64,000 nt of DNA from Actinomycetaceae bacterium (GCA_030537615.1 JAUNVP010000008.1:1-64000), one strand, 5' to 3'; numbered from the stretch's first letter, positions 8,513 to 17,794 are shown. Made by a program: numbers and translations. Notes: generated by a model not told the origin, from the letters alone.

Positions 8513-10213
8513 GTGCACTATCGGCCCCAGGGCGTAAGAACTCCCGAGTTGGGCAAACGATTGGAGCTACCGGTATCCGATACTGACGGCACCCCACCCG
8601 ATCAGCAGTTTTACGATGACGTCTGGGCTCACACGTATATCGTGGTTGACCTGGAAACCACGGGTCTCAGTTCAGCGGATGCCATCACTGAAATCGGGGC
8701 AGTGAAAATACGACATGCGAAGATCGTTGAGACCTTCTCCACTCTGGTAAATTCCGGTGTGCCCGTTCCCCCTAAGATCACGGCACTGACGGGAATCACG
8801 ACCTCGATGACGCAGTCAGGTCTCACACCTCGGGAAGCGATCACTCAATTTTTTGAGTTCGCTCAGCTCGACACGTCAATCCTCATTGCGCACAATGCTG
8901 AATTCGACTGTGGTTTTCTCTCGCGAGCTGCCAGCGCACATGGTATTGCGTGGGTAAAACCACGCACGATCGATACCCTTGCACTCGCTCGAACGGTTCT
9001 GCCCCGTCCCATCGTGTCAAGTCACAGTCTTCCGGTTCTCGCACGGTTCTTTGCTGTCGCCACACCGCAAGCGCACCGCGCCCTAGCCGATGCATACACG
9101 TGCGCCGACGTTTTTGCGGGCCTCGTTAAGCGTCTAGAAGAGGCTGGGGCGCGCTCGTTTGACGATGTCATGGTTGCTTCCCAAACTGTCCCTTATCGGC
9201 ACCGCAAGAAAGTGTCTTTAGCGCACGATCTGCCCACTTCTGCAGGAGTCTATACTTTTTGGGGCGAGTCGGAAGTCCCTCTCTATATTGGTTCGGCAAC
9301 CAATTGTCGCTCTCGCGTCCGATCATATTTTTCCTCATCGGAAAAGCGGCGACGAATCTGCGCCATGCTCGATCAAGTCACTCGAGTCAGTGTCCAACCG
9401 ACAACGTCGACGCTTGAGGCTCGGATTGAGGAGCTTCGAGCGATACGTACGCAGAAGCCTCTGTATAACTCCGCTTCCCGTCATCAAAAAGATACGACCT
9501 GGTTGACGCTACGAGACCGCCAGTTGCTGACTACTCATGTATTGACACCGCAGGAGGCTCCGTATGCCCTCGGCCCGTACCGTCACACGCGCCACGCCCT
9601 CAAGGCCCGGCAAGCGATTCTCCTCGCGTTAGATCAACCCTACGATTTTTTGCGGTCTTTGTCGGCCCAGCCGACAAGTGTCGCTGATGAGAAGGCCGTA
9701 TTGTCGTTCTTACAAGGACGCGGGGGACGCGTCCCGAAAACCCTGACGGCACTCATGACCGAATTATCTCAGCGATCCGAGTACGAGCAGGCAGCTACTA
9801 TCCGTGACTACCTTGCGGCCTATTTTCACGGAGTCAAGCGTCAGCGTGACACGGCTTTGATTGGCCGAGCCGACCTCGTTGTATGGGCGCATCACCTGAG
9901 CGTTGGAGGATGGAGAATACACGCTGCTTCTCGAGGTAAACTGCTCGATTCACAGTTGACCGCACCAAAGACCTCCCCCGCCGCCGTGGCTAAAGCCCTC
10001 AGTTCCCTCGCCCCGCTACCTGACTCCGGTGCGTACTTGGCCGATGCCACGTGGGAAGAAGTCCGCGTCATCAGTCGAGACCTATTCAGTGATACAGCGC
10101 GGCTGATTGAGTGGCGCTCGGACGATCCGTGGGCTTTCCCCGCGGATTCGGATCTGCGAGAGTTGATTCGCTGGCCCTCAGAACTCACCTCAAATTTCCG
10201 ACACATGTCGTAG
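8513..10213 (+). CDS. DEDDh exonuclease fused to a GIY-YIG (UvrC-like) nuclease domain
   Basis: This 566-aa protein joins a DnaQ-like 3'-5' exonuclease (about residues 40-205: VVDLETTGL, AHNAEFDCGF, HRALADA supply the DEDDh residues) to a GIY-YIG endonuclease domain (about 240-320: AGVYTFWG...PLYIGSA). A UVR-like segment, SEYEQAATIRDYL, follows near residue 420. The architecture is that of the actinobacterial Rv2191 family, presumed to act in DNA repair; no activity is assigned for this protein. GTG 8513 has GAGGAG 6 nt upstream. The trpD gene nearby matches the mycobacterial Rv2191-Rv2192c neighbourhood. Confidence 0.88.
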   Translation: MHYRPQGVRTPELGKRLELPVSDTDGTPPDQQFYDDVWAHTYIVVDLETTGLSSADAITEIGAVKIRHAKIVETFSTLVNSGVPVPPKITALTGITTSMTQSGLTPREAITQFFEFAQLDTSILIAHNAEFDCGFLSRAASAHGIAWVKPRTIDTLALARTVLPRPIVSSHSLPVLARFFAVATPQAHRALADAYTCADVFAGLVKRLEEAGARSFDDVMVASQTVPYRHRKKVSLAHDLPTSAGVYTFWGESEVPLYIGSATNCRSRVRSYFSSSEKRRRICAMLDQVTRVSVQPTTSTLEARIEELRAIRTQKPLYNSASRHQKDTTWLTLRDRQLLTTHVLTPQEAPYALGPYRHTRHALKARQAILLALDQPYDFLRSLSAQPTSVADEKAVLSFLQGRGGRVPKTLTALMTELSQRSEYEQAATIRDYLAAYFHGVKRQRDTALIGRADLVVWAHHLSVGGWRIHAASRGKLLDSQLTAPKTSPAAVAKALSSLAPLPDSGAYLADATWEEVRVISRDLFSDTARLIEWRSDDPWAFPADSDLRELIRWPSELTSNFRHMS

Positions 10214-10267
10214 TCCAACGGCTATGTGCTTCGATAAACTGAGGAGGAAAACTCGAAAGGACAGTCT

Positions 10268-10546
10268 GTGCTAACCGCTATAGTCATGATTCGTACCGAC
10301 ATCGACCAGATCCCAGAAGTGGCGCAAAAGGTCGCTGATATTGACGGGGTACGGGAAGTTTACTCCGTCACGGGAGACGATGATCTCATTGCAATTGTGC
10401 GCGTGCGCGAACACGAAGATCTGGCTCGGGTGGTCTCAGACCGGATGGGGAAAATTCCCGGAGTACGATACCTCAAGACCCACATCGCGTTCCGAGCCTA
10501 TTCTCAGGCGGATCTTGAAGCCGGATTCCACCTCGGCATCGAATAA
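10268..10546 (+). CDS. Stand-alone Lrp/AsnC ligand-binding (RAM) domain protein
   Basis: A 92-aa protein consisting only of the regulation-of-amino-acid-metabolism fold: DGVREVYSVTGDDDLIAIVRV and the terminal strand are typical, and no helix-turn-helix is present. Such proteins may sense amino acids or modulate full-length Lrp regulators; the target is unknown. GTG 10268 follows GAAAGGACAGTCT. It lies 54 nt downstream of the exonuclease gene and may be co-transcribed, and is tail-to-tail with trpD, only 2 nt separating the stops. Confidence 0.8.
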   Translation: MLTAIVMIRTDIDQIPEVAQKVADIDGVREVYSVTGDDDLIAIVRVREHEDLARVVSDRMGKIPGVRYLKTHIAFRAYSQADLEAGFHLGIE

Positions 10547-10548
10547 AG

Positions 10549-11613
10549 TCAGCCTCTAGCGGTCGCTGTCACCCAGCGATTGAGGGTCTCGGTTGTGCGC
10601 CCGGTATCGATGGCCTCACATGCTTGCGTATGTGCGGCTTGAATGGCGGACACCAGGTCGTCTTCCGTATGCCGACGATCTCCTGAGCCGAGAGTTGAAA
10701 ATGCCACTATGCCAGCCGCGGCGTTAATCGTCACTGCATCCCGAATCGGGCCTTCATTCCCCGCAAACGTTCGTGTCACAGCAGTAGCATTCTCCTGCGC
10801 ATCTCCGCCGCGAAGATCGTCAACGCGAGCAGGTTTCATATCGAGAGCGTCACGCGGGTCAAACGTGAAGCGAGTGATTTCTCCGTGTTCGACAGCCCAA
10901 ATCTCGGCCGGCTCAATCGTCGTGAGTTCGTCAAGACCGCGCTCAGCTCCGTGAAAAACGAGCGCATTGGTGCCGCGGGAGGCAAATACTCCGGCCATGA
11001 GCTCCGCAGCCGATCGACGCGACACGCCTATCGCACAGGACTGTGGTTTAGCCGGGTTGGTCATCGGGCCGAGGATATTAAACACCGTTGGGAAGCCGAG
11101 TTCACGACGAACTGAAGCGGCGTAGCGCATCGACGGATGGAAGAGATTGGCGAAAAGAAATGCAATCCCCACGTCGTCAAAAATGCGCGCGATTTCATCT
11201 GGCTCAAGATCGAGGTTCACCCCGAGTGCTTCAAGAACGTCAGCGGAGCCACACGCGGAGGTCGATGCACGGTTGCCGTGCTTGACGACGGGAACTCCGG
11301 TTGAGGCTATGACCATCGATGCCATCGTTGAGATATTGACGGTTCGTGCACCGTCTCCTCCGGTACCGACAATGTCGAGTACATCGGTTGGCACGTCGAT
11401 TGGACGTGCATGATTTTGCATCGCGTCTGCAAGGCCGCGAACTTCTGTGACTGCTTCGCCCTTTGCACGGAGCGCTGCAAGAAAGGCAGATAGTCGAATC
11501 TCGCCGAGCTCTCCAGACATCACGGAGTCCATGACGTCATACGCTTGGTTCACAGTCAGGTCATGTCCCTGGCTGAGCTGGTTCATGACCTCGGTCCAAG
11601 CGAGTTTAGACAT
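10549..11613 (-). CDS. trpD: Anthranilate phosphoribosyltransferase
   Basis: A 354-aa TrpD that transfers phosphoribosyl from PRPP to anthranilate in tryptophan synthesis. DIVGTGGDGARTVNIST (PRPP site) lies near residue 80, KHGNRASTSACGSADVLE near 110 and FNILGPMTNPA near 180. ATG 11613 has GAAGGA just upstream and overlaps the end of the preceding gene by 8 nt, so the two are translationally linked. No other trp genes are in the window, as in mycobacteria, where trpD lies apart from trpECBA. Confidence 0.95.
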   Translation of the reverse strand: MSKLAWTEVMNQLSQGHDLTVNQAYDVMDSVMSGELGEIRLSAFLAALRAKGEAVTEVRGLADAMQNHARPIDVPTDVLDIVGTGGDGARTVNISTMASMVIASTGVPVVKHGNRASTSACGSADVLEALGVNLDLEPDEIARIFDDVGIAFLFANLFHPSMRYAASVRRELGFPTVFNILGPMTNPAKPQSCAIGVSRRSAAELMAGVFASRGTNALVFHGAERGLDELTTIEPAEIWAVEHGEITRFTFDPRDALDMKPARVDDLRGGDAQENATAVTRTFAGNEGPIRDAVTINAAAGIVAFSTLGSGDRRHTEDDLVSAIQAAHTQACEAIDTGRTTETLNRWVTATARG

Positions 11614-12013
11614 GAGCTTCCTTCAGTAAAGCTGTGACGGAATCGGCGAGCTGGATCGGGTCGAGTGGAGTCAGAAGCACTGCTCGGGTACCGGCGAACT
11701 TCGCCAACCATTCATCTTGTTGACGCGCAATGAGAATTAACGAAGGGGGAAGGGATTCATATTCCACTTCAATGCGTCGCAGGAGAGCCATCCCGCCGAC
11801 TTTTTGTGTTTCGCCGTCGGCAATGATCGCGGAGATATCGTTTTCTTCAAACTTCATGATGGCGCCCTCAGCGGTAGCCGCTTCAACCCAGTTGATTCGC
11901 GGCATCCCCTTTCCGGGGCGGATACCAACCGCGTCCATGACAGCTTTACGAGTATCGGAATCATCGCTGTACAGCAGGATGTTCACTTCTTTTTCGGCGG
12001 TTGTCGCAGACAT
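11606..12013 (-). CDS. Atypical response-regulator receiver-like protein
   Basis: This 135-aa protein has the alternating pattern of a CheY-like receiver: VNILLYSDDSDTRKAVM with an acidic pair at the end of strand 1, and AIIADGE with a possible acceptor Asp near residue 66. The expected Thr/Ser after strand 4 (LILIARQQDEW) and the conserved Lys-Pro after strand 5 (LLTPLDP) are missing, so it probably does not phosphorylate normally. No output domain is present. It precedes trpD with an 8-nt overlap. A strong AGGAG lies upstream of ATG 12013. Its function is unknown. Confidence 0.6.
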   Translation of the reverse strand: MSATTAEKEVNILLYSDDSDTRKAVMDAVGIRPGKGMPRINWVEAATAEGAIMKFEENDISAIIADGETQKVGGMALLRRIEVEYESLPPSLILIARQQDEWLAKFAGTRAVLLTPLDPIQLADSVTALLKEAHV

Positions 12014-12036
12014 TCCTCAATCTCCTCAAGTGTGCA

Positions 12037-12056
12037 TGGGTGTGCGGGTCCACCCA
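12037..12056 (-). terminator. Weak hairpin after the FKBP lipoprotein gene
   Basis: TGGGTG/CACCCA form a 6-bp stem with an 8-nt loop between the FKBP stop and the receiver-like gene. It is a candidate only, since there is no T-tract on the minus strand. Confidence 0.25.
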
Positions 12057-12108
12057 CAAAAATACTACTCGATTCCGCTTCAGTTCGAGTGGTGGTCTCG
12101 TCCAGCTC

Positions 12109-13086
12109 TTATTCCGACGCTGGCATCACGCCAACAAGGTCAATAATCGCGATTTGAGGTACGTCTGATCCCGTTCCCCGCAGGACGACGAATGCTCGAC
12201 TACCAACGGGTAGTCCCGTAACACCGGGAGTATCACCAATCGGACGCCCAGAGCTTTGAGCCGGCCCCATATCCCACGATGAGTTCACCGAATCCGTTTT
12301 CCCCCACTGCCCGATAGTTGCGTGGATGAGTGCCGTATCTGATTCCTTCACTGTTTCACCCGTTCCACGTGCAATCACGATGACCGTGTCATCCGTCGGA
12401 GCTGCAACGTCGGGGTCAAACGTAACGGTTGGTTTTTCTCCCAGTTTTCCGGTCACGGTTAGGCCGTCGGGAAGTGTTTCATTGGTGGGCTCAGCACTCT
12501 CGAGGGCGCTGTAATCACCCGGGTTGATTGCCGCAACAATGTCGACAACGAAGACGAGCGTCGAATTCGCCGGGATCGCATCACCGTGGTCTTGATCACC
12601 GTACCCCCACTGGGCAGGGATGATCAGTTCCACGCGGTCTCCAACGTGCTGGCCTTCTAAGCCGTATGTCCATCCATCAATAACCTGCTGTAACGAAAAG
12701 GATGTGGGCTGTGGGTTCTCTCCCGATGATCGAGCGAATGACGAATCGAATACTTCGCCGTTCCACAGTGCGCCAACATAGTGGGCCGAAACGATGTCCT
12801 GTGCTGTTACTTCCGCCCCGTCACCCTGCTTGAGCGTGTGCGCAACGACTGTGTCAGCTGGTTCGTCGCCGTTAGCCGGCAAAATCTTTGCACTTCTTCC
12901 GAATTCGCCCTCAACCTCGGGGATATACCCCGTGTATTGACGATCGACGGGGACAGCCGATGATGTTTCGGATTGGGTCGACGTCGGTGACTCAGTGCCC
13001 GTCGGATCTTCGCCGGACGAACACCCGACAAGAGCGCCGAGGCTCAGGGCAGGAATAACGAGCGCAATGAGAATTCTACTATTCAA
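12109..13086 (-). CDS. FKBP-type peptidyl-prolyl isomerase lipoprotein
   Basis: A 325-aa exported lipoprotein. The signal peptide ends in a lipobox LVGC with Cys22 as the lipidated residue, followed by a Ser/Thr-rich linker. The FKBP domain (about 90-190) shows VSAHYVGALWNGEVFDSSF, GWTYGLEGQHVGDRVELIIPAQWGYG and the final FVVDI strand. The rest (about 200-325) resembles a second, degenerate FKBP domain. It probably folds proteins outside the membrane. The likely start is TTG 13086, because it directly precedes the charged n-region; the ribosome-binding site is poor. It lies 29 nt downstream of the ErpA gene. Confidence 0.85.
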   Translation of the reverse strand: MNSRILIALVIPALSLGALVGCSSGEDPTGTESPTSTQSETSSAVPVDRQYTGYIPEVEGEFGRSAKILPANGDEPADTVVAHTLKQGDGAEVTAQDIVSAHYVGALWNGEVFDSSFARSSGENPQPTSFSLQQVIDGWTYGLEGQHVGDRVELIIPAQWGYGDQDHGDAIPANSTLVFVVDIVAAINPGDYSALESAEPTNETLPDGLTVTGKLGEKPTVTFDPDVAAPTDDTVIVIARGTGETVKESDTALIHATIGQWGKTDSVNSSWDMGPAQSSGRPIGDTPGVTGLPVGSRAFVVLRGTGSDVPQIAIIDLVGVMPASE

Positions 13087-13115
13087 CGATCAGCCGTTCT
13101 TAAAAGGTAGTGGAT

Positions 13116-13466
13116 TTAGTGGAACGATTCGCCGCAGGCACAGCTTCCGGTGGCGTTCGGGTTATCGATGGTGAACCCTTGTTTTTCGATCGTGTCGGAG
13201 AAGTCAATGGTGGCTCCCGAAAGGTAGGGAACCGACATGCGATCAACGATCACTTCGACGCCATCAAAGTCGCGGACGGCATCCCCGTCGAGGATACGCT
13301 CGTCGAAATAGAGAGAGTAGATCAGACCCGAGCACCCGCCCGGAGAGACTGAAACGCGCAGACGCAGGTCGTCGCGGCCCTCCTGTTCGAGCAGACTGCG
13401 CACCTTATCGGCCGCGACATCAGTCAGGATTACTTCGTGGGTGGGGAAATCGTCATCGTCGTGCAT
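13116..13466 (-). CDS. erpA: A-type iron-sulfur cluster carrier/insertion protein
   Basis: A 116-aa A-type carrier that delivers Fe-S clusters to apoproteins. The three ligand cysteines are seen at Cys45 (SPGGCSG) and Cys109/Cys111 (GSCACG), in the family spacing. The acidic N-terminus (HDDDDF) is a small extension. ATG 13466 is preferred: GAGAAGGA lies just upstream, and the longer TTG start at 13481 would fall inside that ribosome-binding site. Confidence 0.92.
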   Translation of the reverse strand: MHDDDDFPTHEVILTDVAADKVRSLLEQEGRDDLRLRVSVSPGGCSGLIYSLYFDERILDGDAVRDFDGVEVIVDRMSVPYLSGATIDFSDTIEKQGFTIDNPNATGSCACGESFH

Positions 13467-13547
13467 GGCATTCCTTCTCAACGTGATTGTGCTACCGCAC
13501 TCACTTTACTTGGGTTAGGGGTTAATGGCACGTTTGCGCGGTCTATC

Positions 13548-14648
13548 TCACGCTTGCCGCAACCAGGTCGAACGTAGTACTCGAAGAGCGTAGTGATGGA
13601 GGTCGTTTCCGCGTGCGGCGTACACGGCGTTTAAGCCCCATTCGGACTGTTCATGGCGTGATAGAGAACTATCGGACGTGATGGCAATGTGGATCGTTCC
13701 GAGCTCCGTTGTACGTGCTCCCAGGTATTCCACAATGGAGTCATGAACGGTCTGCGGATGAAGCGTCTGAATGAGGCTGACGACCAGATCAGATTGGGCT
13801 AGTTGATTGTCGAGGTCGGTTAAGCGTGCCAGTGTGTCGATTAGCGGGGTGGTGACTCCGCGCACTGCGCCGGTTAAGGCCGCCAAGCCACGCCCTCCCC
13901 CGCTACCGGGACGACGAGCATAGGAGCGATCGTCGCCACTCGTCAGGTTTTCCGCTTCGGCCACGAGCGTCAACTGCCGATAGAAATGCGTGATCGCGGC
14001 AATTGTCAGTGGACTGATCGTATTGTCCGCATTTCCATCCGGGGTGATCGCGAGTGTTGAGTCTAAACCGAGCAGAGGGCGCGAGGTGCTAGTCAGTGTA
14101 TGGAGGCGACGATTACCGATAGTCGTGATTGCGAGCCTGCGCACGTGACGCAATAGCTCACGATTCGCGTACCACGGTTCCGACGGGGAACAGGCTATCG
14201 TCTCCCAGCTTCCGTAGCGCTTGTCAATGGCCTGGTACACGGTCTGTGAACTTGCAAATGCGAGACGAGGATCGAGACCGGCAATCGCCAAAAAAATGGT
14301 GATCGCTCCGGTGGTGGCCTGCGGGTCGATATGTCCGACAGGAACGGACCCCCCAGCGAGTGGGTCGAAGGATGTGGGGAGATGGTTGGCGATGACAAAC
14401 GTATCTGCCCCCGGTGGTGCCCATGTCTCGATATCGGATACATCGGCTGTGTCGAGTACCGTGAGGTCGCAACTTTCGAGGAGTGAACGGGAGTTTTCGA
14501 GTGATAGGTCGATTGAATGAACTGTTATTTCATCTCCGAATTCTCGCTCAAGCGCTTGCGCGAGATCCGCTGGCGGCAATCGAACTGAGGTTGCGGGGTC
14601 GATAATCGTCTCCCCCACAACCGTCAGCGTTTGAAACGGAAGCGTCAC
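13548..14648 (-). CDS. Glycerate-kinase-like protein, divergent
   Basis: A 366-aa protein whose C-terminal half resembles glycerate kinase family members: a Gly-rich segment PGSGGGRGLAALTGAV followed by TLARLTDLDNQLAQSDLVV, comparable to the GxGGGLGAAL and DLVITGEG regions. The second motif is degenerate, and the N-terminal half is not clearly recognisable, so kinase activity is doubtful. Its GTG start overlaps the dipeptidase stop as GTGA, meaning the two are translationally coupled. No glyoxylate or glycerate genes are nearby. Confidence 0.45.
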   Translation of the reverse strand: MTLPFQTLTVVGETIIDPATSVRLPPADLAQALEREFGDEITVHSIDLSLENSRSLLESCDLTVLDTADVSDIETWAPPGADTFVIANHLPTSFDPLAGGSVPVGHIDPQATTGAITIFLAIAGLDPRLAFASSQTVYQAIDKRYGSWETIACSPSEPWYANRELLRHVRRLAITTIGNRRLHTLTSTSRPLLGLDSTLAITPDGNADNTISPLTIAAITHFYRQLTLVAEAENLTSGDDRSYARRPGSGGGRGLAALTGAVRGVTTPLIDTLARLTDLDNQLAQSDLVVSLIQTLHPQTVHDSIVEYLGARTTELGTIHIAITSDSSLSRHEQSEWGLNAVYAARGNDLHHYALRVLRSTWLRQA

Positions 14649-15994
14649 TGTTGCGCAAACCGTTGGAGCATGAGGGCTTCAGCCATAATCGCATTGCGCA
14701 AGACAAGCAGGCTTTGCGACTCGTTTTCTGAGTGCGCGTTGGTCGCCGGATCCTCCACGCCGGTAACGATTACTTGCGCGTGAGGAAACTGCTGCTGGAA
14801 ATCGGAAATAAAGGGAATCGAACCACCAACCCCGATATTGACCGACGGCACTCCCCACGCTTCGGTGAGGCAGTCGTGTGCAATCCGCGCAGCATCCGAT
14901 TCGAGATCCGCTTGATAGGACGGCCCGATTTCCCCTTCAATGAACTCAACGTGTGCACCGAGGGGACGATGCGTTTCAACATGGCGTCGCAAAGCATCCA
15001 TTGCGTCACGTCCGTCAGTGCCCGGAACCGTTCGCAACGATACTTTGAACTGGCACTCCGGAGCAATCGTATTCGACGAGTGAGCGACTGATGTCGCATC
15101 AAATCCAATGATTGACAGCGCGGGCTGGGTCCACATCCGTGAAGCTAAATCGCCTTCTCCTGCGAGTTCAACTCCATCCAACAGTGAAGAGTCGAGTCGG
15201 AAATCGCGTTCGGGATATTCGACGTCGCTTTCAGTAGTTCCACCTAAACCGTCAATTGTCACGCGACCTTGGTCATCGTGGAATGTAGCGATGAGTCGCG
15301 CCGCCACCGTTACTGCATCGAGGATTGGGCCGCCGTACATTCCTGAATGCAGTGCGTGGTCGAGGACTTTAACGCGAATTGTTGCGTCAGCCAGGCCGCG
15401 CAGAGTCGATGTTAAAGCCGGAACATCAACCGTCCAGTTATCCGAGTCTGCGACAACGATATAGTCGGCTTGGAGAAGCTCGTGGTGTTCGGTGAGAAAA
15501 TTCGCAAATGAGGGCGAACCGATTTCTTCTTCTCCCTCGATGAAAACGGTGACGTTAACTCCAAGCTTTTCCCCGAGGAGTGAGAGAGCCCCGAGGTGGG
15601 TGATGATGCCGGCACCGTCATCCGATGATCCTCTACCGTAGAGTCGATCGCCGCGAACTGTCGGTTCGAAAGGAGGAGTCTCCCACCGAGATTCATCTCC
15701 TGCGGGTTGGACATCGTGGTGAGCGTACAACAGCACCGTGGGTGCTCCCTCAATACGGGAAGTTTGTGCGATCACTGCAGGGCGACCCTGCTGACCGTCC
15801 GGACCGGCCGCGGACAGCACCTGCGTGTCGAGTCCGAGTTCTGCGAACAGCGATTCGACGTGGGAGGCAGATCGTTGCAACTGCTGCTGGTCGAAATGCG
15901 GTGACGACACCGACGGAATGCGAATCAGGTCGCACAGCGTATCGACGATAGATGGAAAGAGCTCATCAAGTTTCTGGGTCAAGTTTTCGTTCAC
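14645..15994 (-). CDS. M20 family metallopeptidase (dipeptidase)
   Basis: A 449-aa zinc peptidase of the M20 family (CNDP/DapE-like). Metal-binding and catalytic motifs are visible: LYAHHDVQPAGDE near residue 90, GRGSSDDGAG near 120, and EGEEEIGSPSF near 155 with the catalytic Glu pair. The dimerisation (lid) domain begins around HSGMYGGPILD. It is cytoplasmic, with no signal peptide, and probably hydrolyses dipeptides or acylated amino acids. It is the first gene of a two-gene unit with the glycerate-kinase-like protein. Confidence 0.9.
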   Translation of the reverse strand: MNENLTQKLDELFPSIVDTLCDLIRIPSVSSPHFDQQQLQRSASHVESLFAELGLDTQVLSAAGPDGQQGRPAVIAQTSRIEGAPTVLLYAHHDVQPAGDESRWETPPFEPTVRGDRLYGRGSSDDGAGIITHLGALSLLGEKLGVNVTVFIEGEEEIGSPSFANFLTEHHELLQADYIVVADSDNWTVDVPALTSTLRGLADATIRVKVLDHALHSGMYGGPILDAVTVAARLIATFHDDQGRVTIDGLGGTTESDVEYPERDFRLDSSLLDGVELAGEGDLASRMWTQPALSIIGFDATSVAHSSNTIAPECQFKVSLRTVPGTDGRDAMDALRRHVETHRPLGAHVEFIEGEIGPSYQADLESDAARIAHDCLTEAWGVPSVNIGVGGSIPFISDFQQQFPHAQVIVTGVEDPATNAHSENESQSLLVLRNAIMAEALMLQRFAQQ

Positions 15995-16071
15995 GCCCCT
16001 ACGCTAGCAACTCCGATCTCGCACGCGCACATCCACGGTGAAACGATGCTCAACTCGTCAGCGAAGTCGGG

Positions 16072-16077
16072 TACAGT
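16072..16077 (+). promoter_or_regulatory. -10 box of the DUF3043 gene (leaderless)
   Basis: TACAGT ends 6 nt before GTG 16084 and no Shine-Dalgarno sequence is present, so transcription should start at the first base of the gene. Confidence 0.45.
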
Positions 16078-16083
16078 AGTGGC

Positions 16084-16689
16084 GTGTTTGGAAAGTGGAA
16101 GAAATCAGAACCGCAGCCGTCACAGCCGAAGCGACGCAAGGGGAAGGGACGACCGACACCTACTCGCAAGGAAGCTGAGGCTGCTCGTCGACGCGACATG
16201 ATCCCCGCTGATCGAAAGCTTGCGAAGAAGCTGGCTCGTGAACGACAAAATGAGCTGTGGCGTCGTCAACAAGAAGCGATGGAGACCGGAGATGAACGCT
16301 ATCTTCCGGCTCGTGACCGCGGCCGCATGCGACGATTCACACGCGATTACATCGATGCTCGCTGGTCGTTTGCCGAGTTTGTTCTTCCCGCCATGTTTGG
16401 CCTCATTCTCGTCATGCTGTCGATGGTGCTCTTAATCCAGTACACCTCTGAGCAGTTTGCTCAGTTCGTCGTCAGTTCGATCTCGTGGGGAACGTATGGA
16501 TTGCTTTTCTTATCGATTGGAGAGGCCATCTGGGTTCACTACCGGATCAAAAAGTTCGCTACTGCGAAGTATCCGAACGAGGAGTGGCCGCGCCGGTCGG
16601 GGTTCTACGTGTTTTCTCGCATGGTGATGGCTCGCCGCTGGCGCCAACCAAAACCTCAGGTGGCTCGCGGAGAGTTCCCTCAGCGGTAG
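16084..16689 (+). CDS. DUF3043 family membrane protein
   Basis: This 201-aa protein has a strongly basic N-terminal half (FGKWKKSEP...KRRKGKGRPTPTRKEAEAARR, then RDYIDARWSFAEF) and two membrane helices near residues 100-120 and 133-155, then a basic tail. This arrangement is the actinobacterial DUF3043 family; members have no established function. The basic N-terminus suggests contact with nucleic acid or lipid headgroups, which is inference. It is convergent with pyrD. Confidence 0.8.
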   Translation: MFGKWKKSEPQPSQPKRRKGKGRPTPTRKEAEAARRRDMIPADRKLAKKLARERQNELWRRQQEAMETGDERYLPARDRGRMRRFTRDYIDARWSFAEFVLPAMFGLILVMLSMVLLIQYTSEQFAQFVVSSISWGTYGLLFLSIGEAIWVHYRIKKFATAKYPNEEWPRRSGFYVFSRMVMARRWRQPKPQVARGEFPQR

Positions 16690-16728
16690 GGCTTTTGAGC
16701 CTGATTGGCTCGCTAAAGGACCGACACG

Positions 16729-17751
16729 TTACCCGTCGGCCAGTGCACGATTGATGCGCCCTGGCCACGCGGGACCGTGGTAGATGAATGCGGTGAGTGC
16801 TTCGAGCAAATCTGCACCGGCCTCAACGAAATCAAGAGCATCCTCGATCGTCGAGATGCCTCCAACCCCGATGATGGTTCGTCCCTCGTCCAATTCTCTC
16901 CGCAGTAGCCGGATGATCGCGAGTGTGCGTTCTGTGAGTCGAGGTCCCGATACCCCTCCCGCGCCACAATCGTGATTGATGGTCGTATTGGCCGCTACCA
17001 CACCGGCTAAGTCGAGTTCATTGACCAGGTCAGCTACCGCTCGTACGTCCTCATCAGCCAGATCAGGAGCAATCTTGACAAAGACGGGCATACGTCTGTG
17101 CGCCGCAGCATGGGCGGCTTTCAGCGTGGCTTGAGCAATGGGACGAAGTGTCTGCACCGACTGCAAATCACGAAGTCCCGGCGTGTTGGGAGAAGAAACA
17201 TTGATGACTAAGAAATCGACGAGCGGCGCCAGTGTCATGGCGCAGATCTCGTAGTCTCGTGGCGCTTCGTCATTAGGAGTGATTTTGTTTTTCCCGATGT
17301 TCGCTCCGACAACGAGAGCTCGGCCATCGCGCGTTGAGCGAAGTGCGCGTAACCGCTTTGCGATAACGTCAACACCATCATTATTGAAGCCCATCTGATT
17401 GCGGACCTCGCGCGATTCAGGTATCCGCCACAGTCGAGGGCGCGGATTGCCCGGTTGCGGTCGAGGTGTCACCGTTCCGACTTCCACAAATCCGAAACCG
17501 AGAGCGCACAGGGTCTTAATGGCAACTGCGTTCTTATCGAAGCCGGCAGCCATTCCCAAGCGTCCTTTTAACCGTCGTGGCAAGAATGTCGCATGCGGCG
17601 GGAGTGACGTGTCGGATCGGTCGAAGAATGCTGAAGTCAGCTCGAGAGTGAGCGCGTTGGTGCCAGCGAGCTCGCACGCCTTGATGACTGCTTCGTGTGC
17701 GGTTTCGGGGTCAGAGTGGGTGATGACATGATCAAAAATCCATTGGTACAC
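16729..17751 (-). CDS. pyrD: Dihydroorotate dehydrogenase (quinone), class 2
   Basis: A 340-aa class 2 enzyme that oxidises dihydroorotate to orotate at the membrane, passing electrons to quinone. GRLGMAAGFDKNAVAIK lies near residue 65, NQMGFNNDG near 118, and INVSSPNTPGLRDLQ near 183 contains the catalytic Ser that marks class 2; the C-terminal GVGGISTIEDA is part of the FMN phosphate site. The start GTG 17751 has no ribosome-binding site but has TACGCT at 17763-17758, 6 nt upstream, consistent with a leaderless mRNA. Confidence 0.95.
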   Translation of the reverse strand: MYQWIFDHVITHSDPETAHEAVIKACELAGTNALTLELTSAFFDRSDTSLPPHATFLPRRLKGRLGMAAGFDKNAVAIKTLCALGFGFVEVGTVTPRPQPGNPRPRLWRIPESREVRNQMGFNNDGVDVIAKRLRALRSTRDGRALVVGANIGKNKITPNDEAPRDYEICAMTLAPLVDFLVINVSSPNTPGLRDLQSVQTLRPIAQATLKAAHAAAHRRMPVFVKIAPDLADEDVRAVADLVNELDLAGVVAANTTINHDCGAGGVSGPRLTERTLAIIRLLRRELDEGRTIIGVGGISTIEDALDFVEAGADLLEALTAFIYHGPAWPGRINRALADG

Positions 17752-17757
17752 GATTTA

Positions 17758-17763
17758 AGCGTA
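17758..17763 (-). promoter_or_regulatory. -10 box of pyrD (leaderless)
   Basis: Minus-strand TACGCT fits TANNNT and is separated by 6 nt from GTG 17751. No Shine-Dalgarno sequence is seen. Confidence 0.4.
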
Positions 17764-17794
17764 GCGGGATTTTGCTGTCGACGTGCGATTGTCC

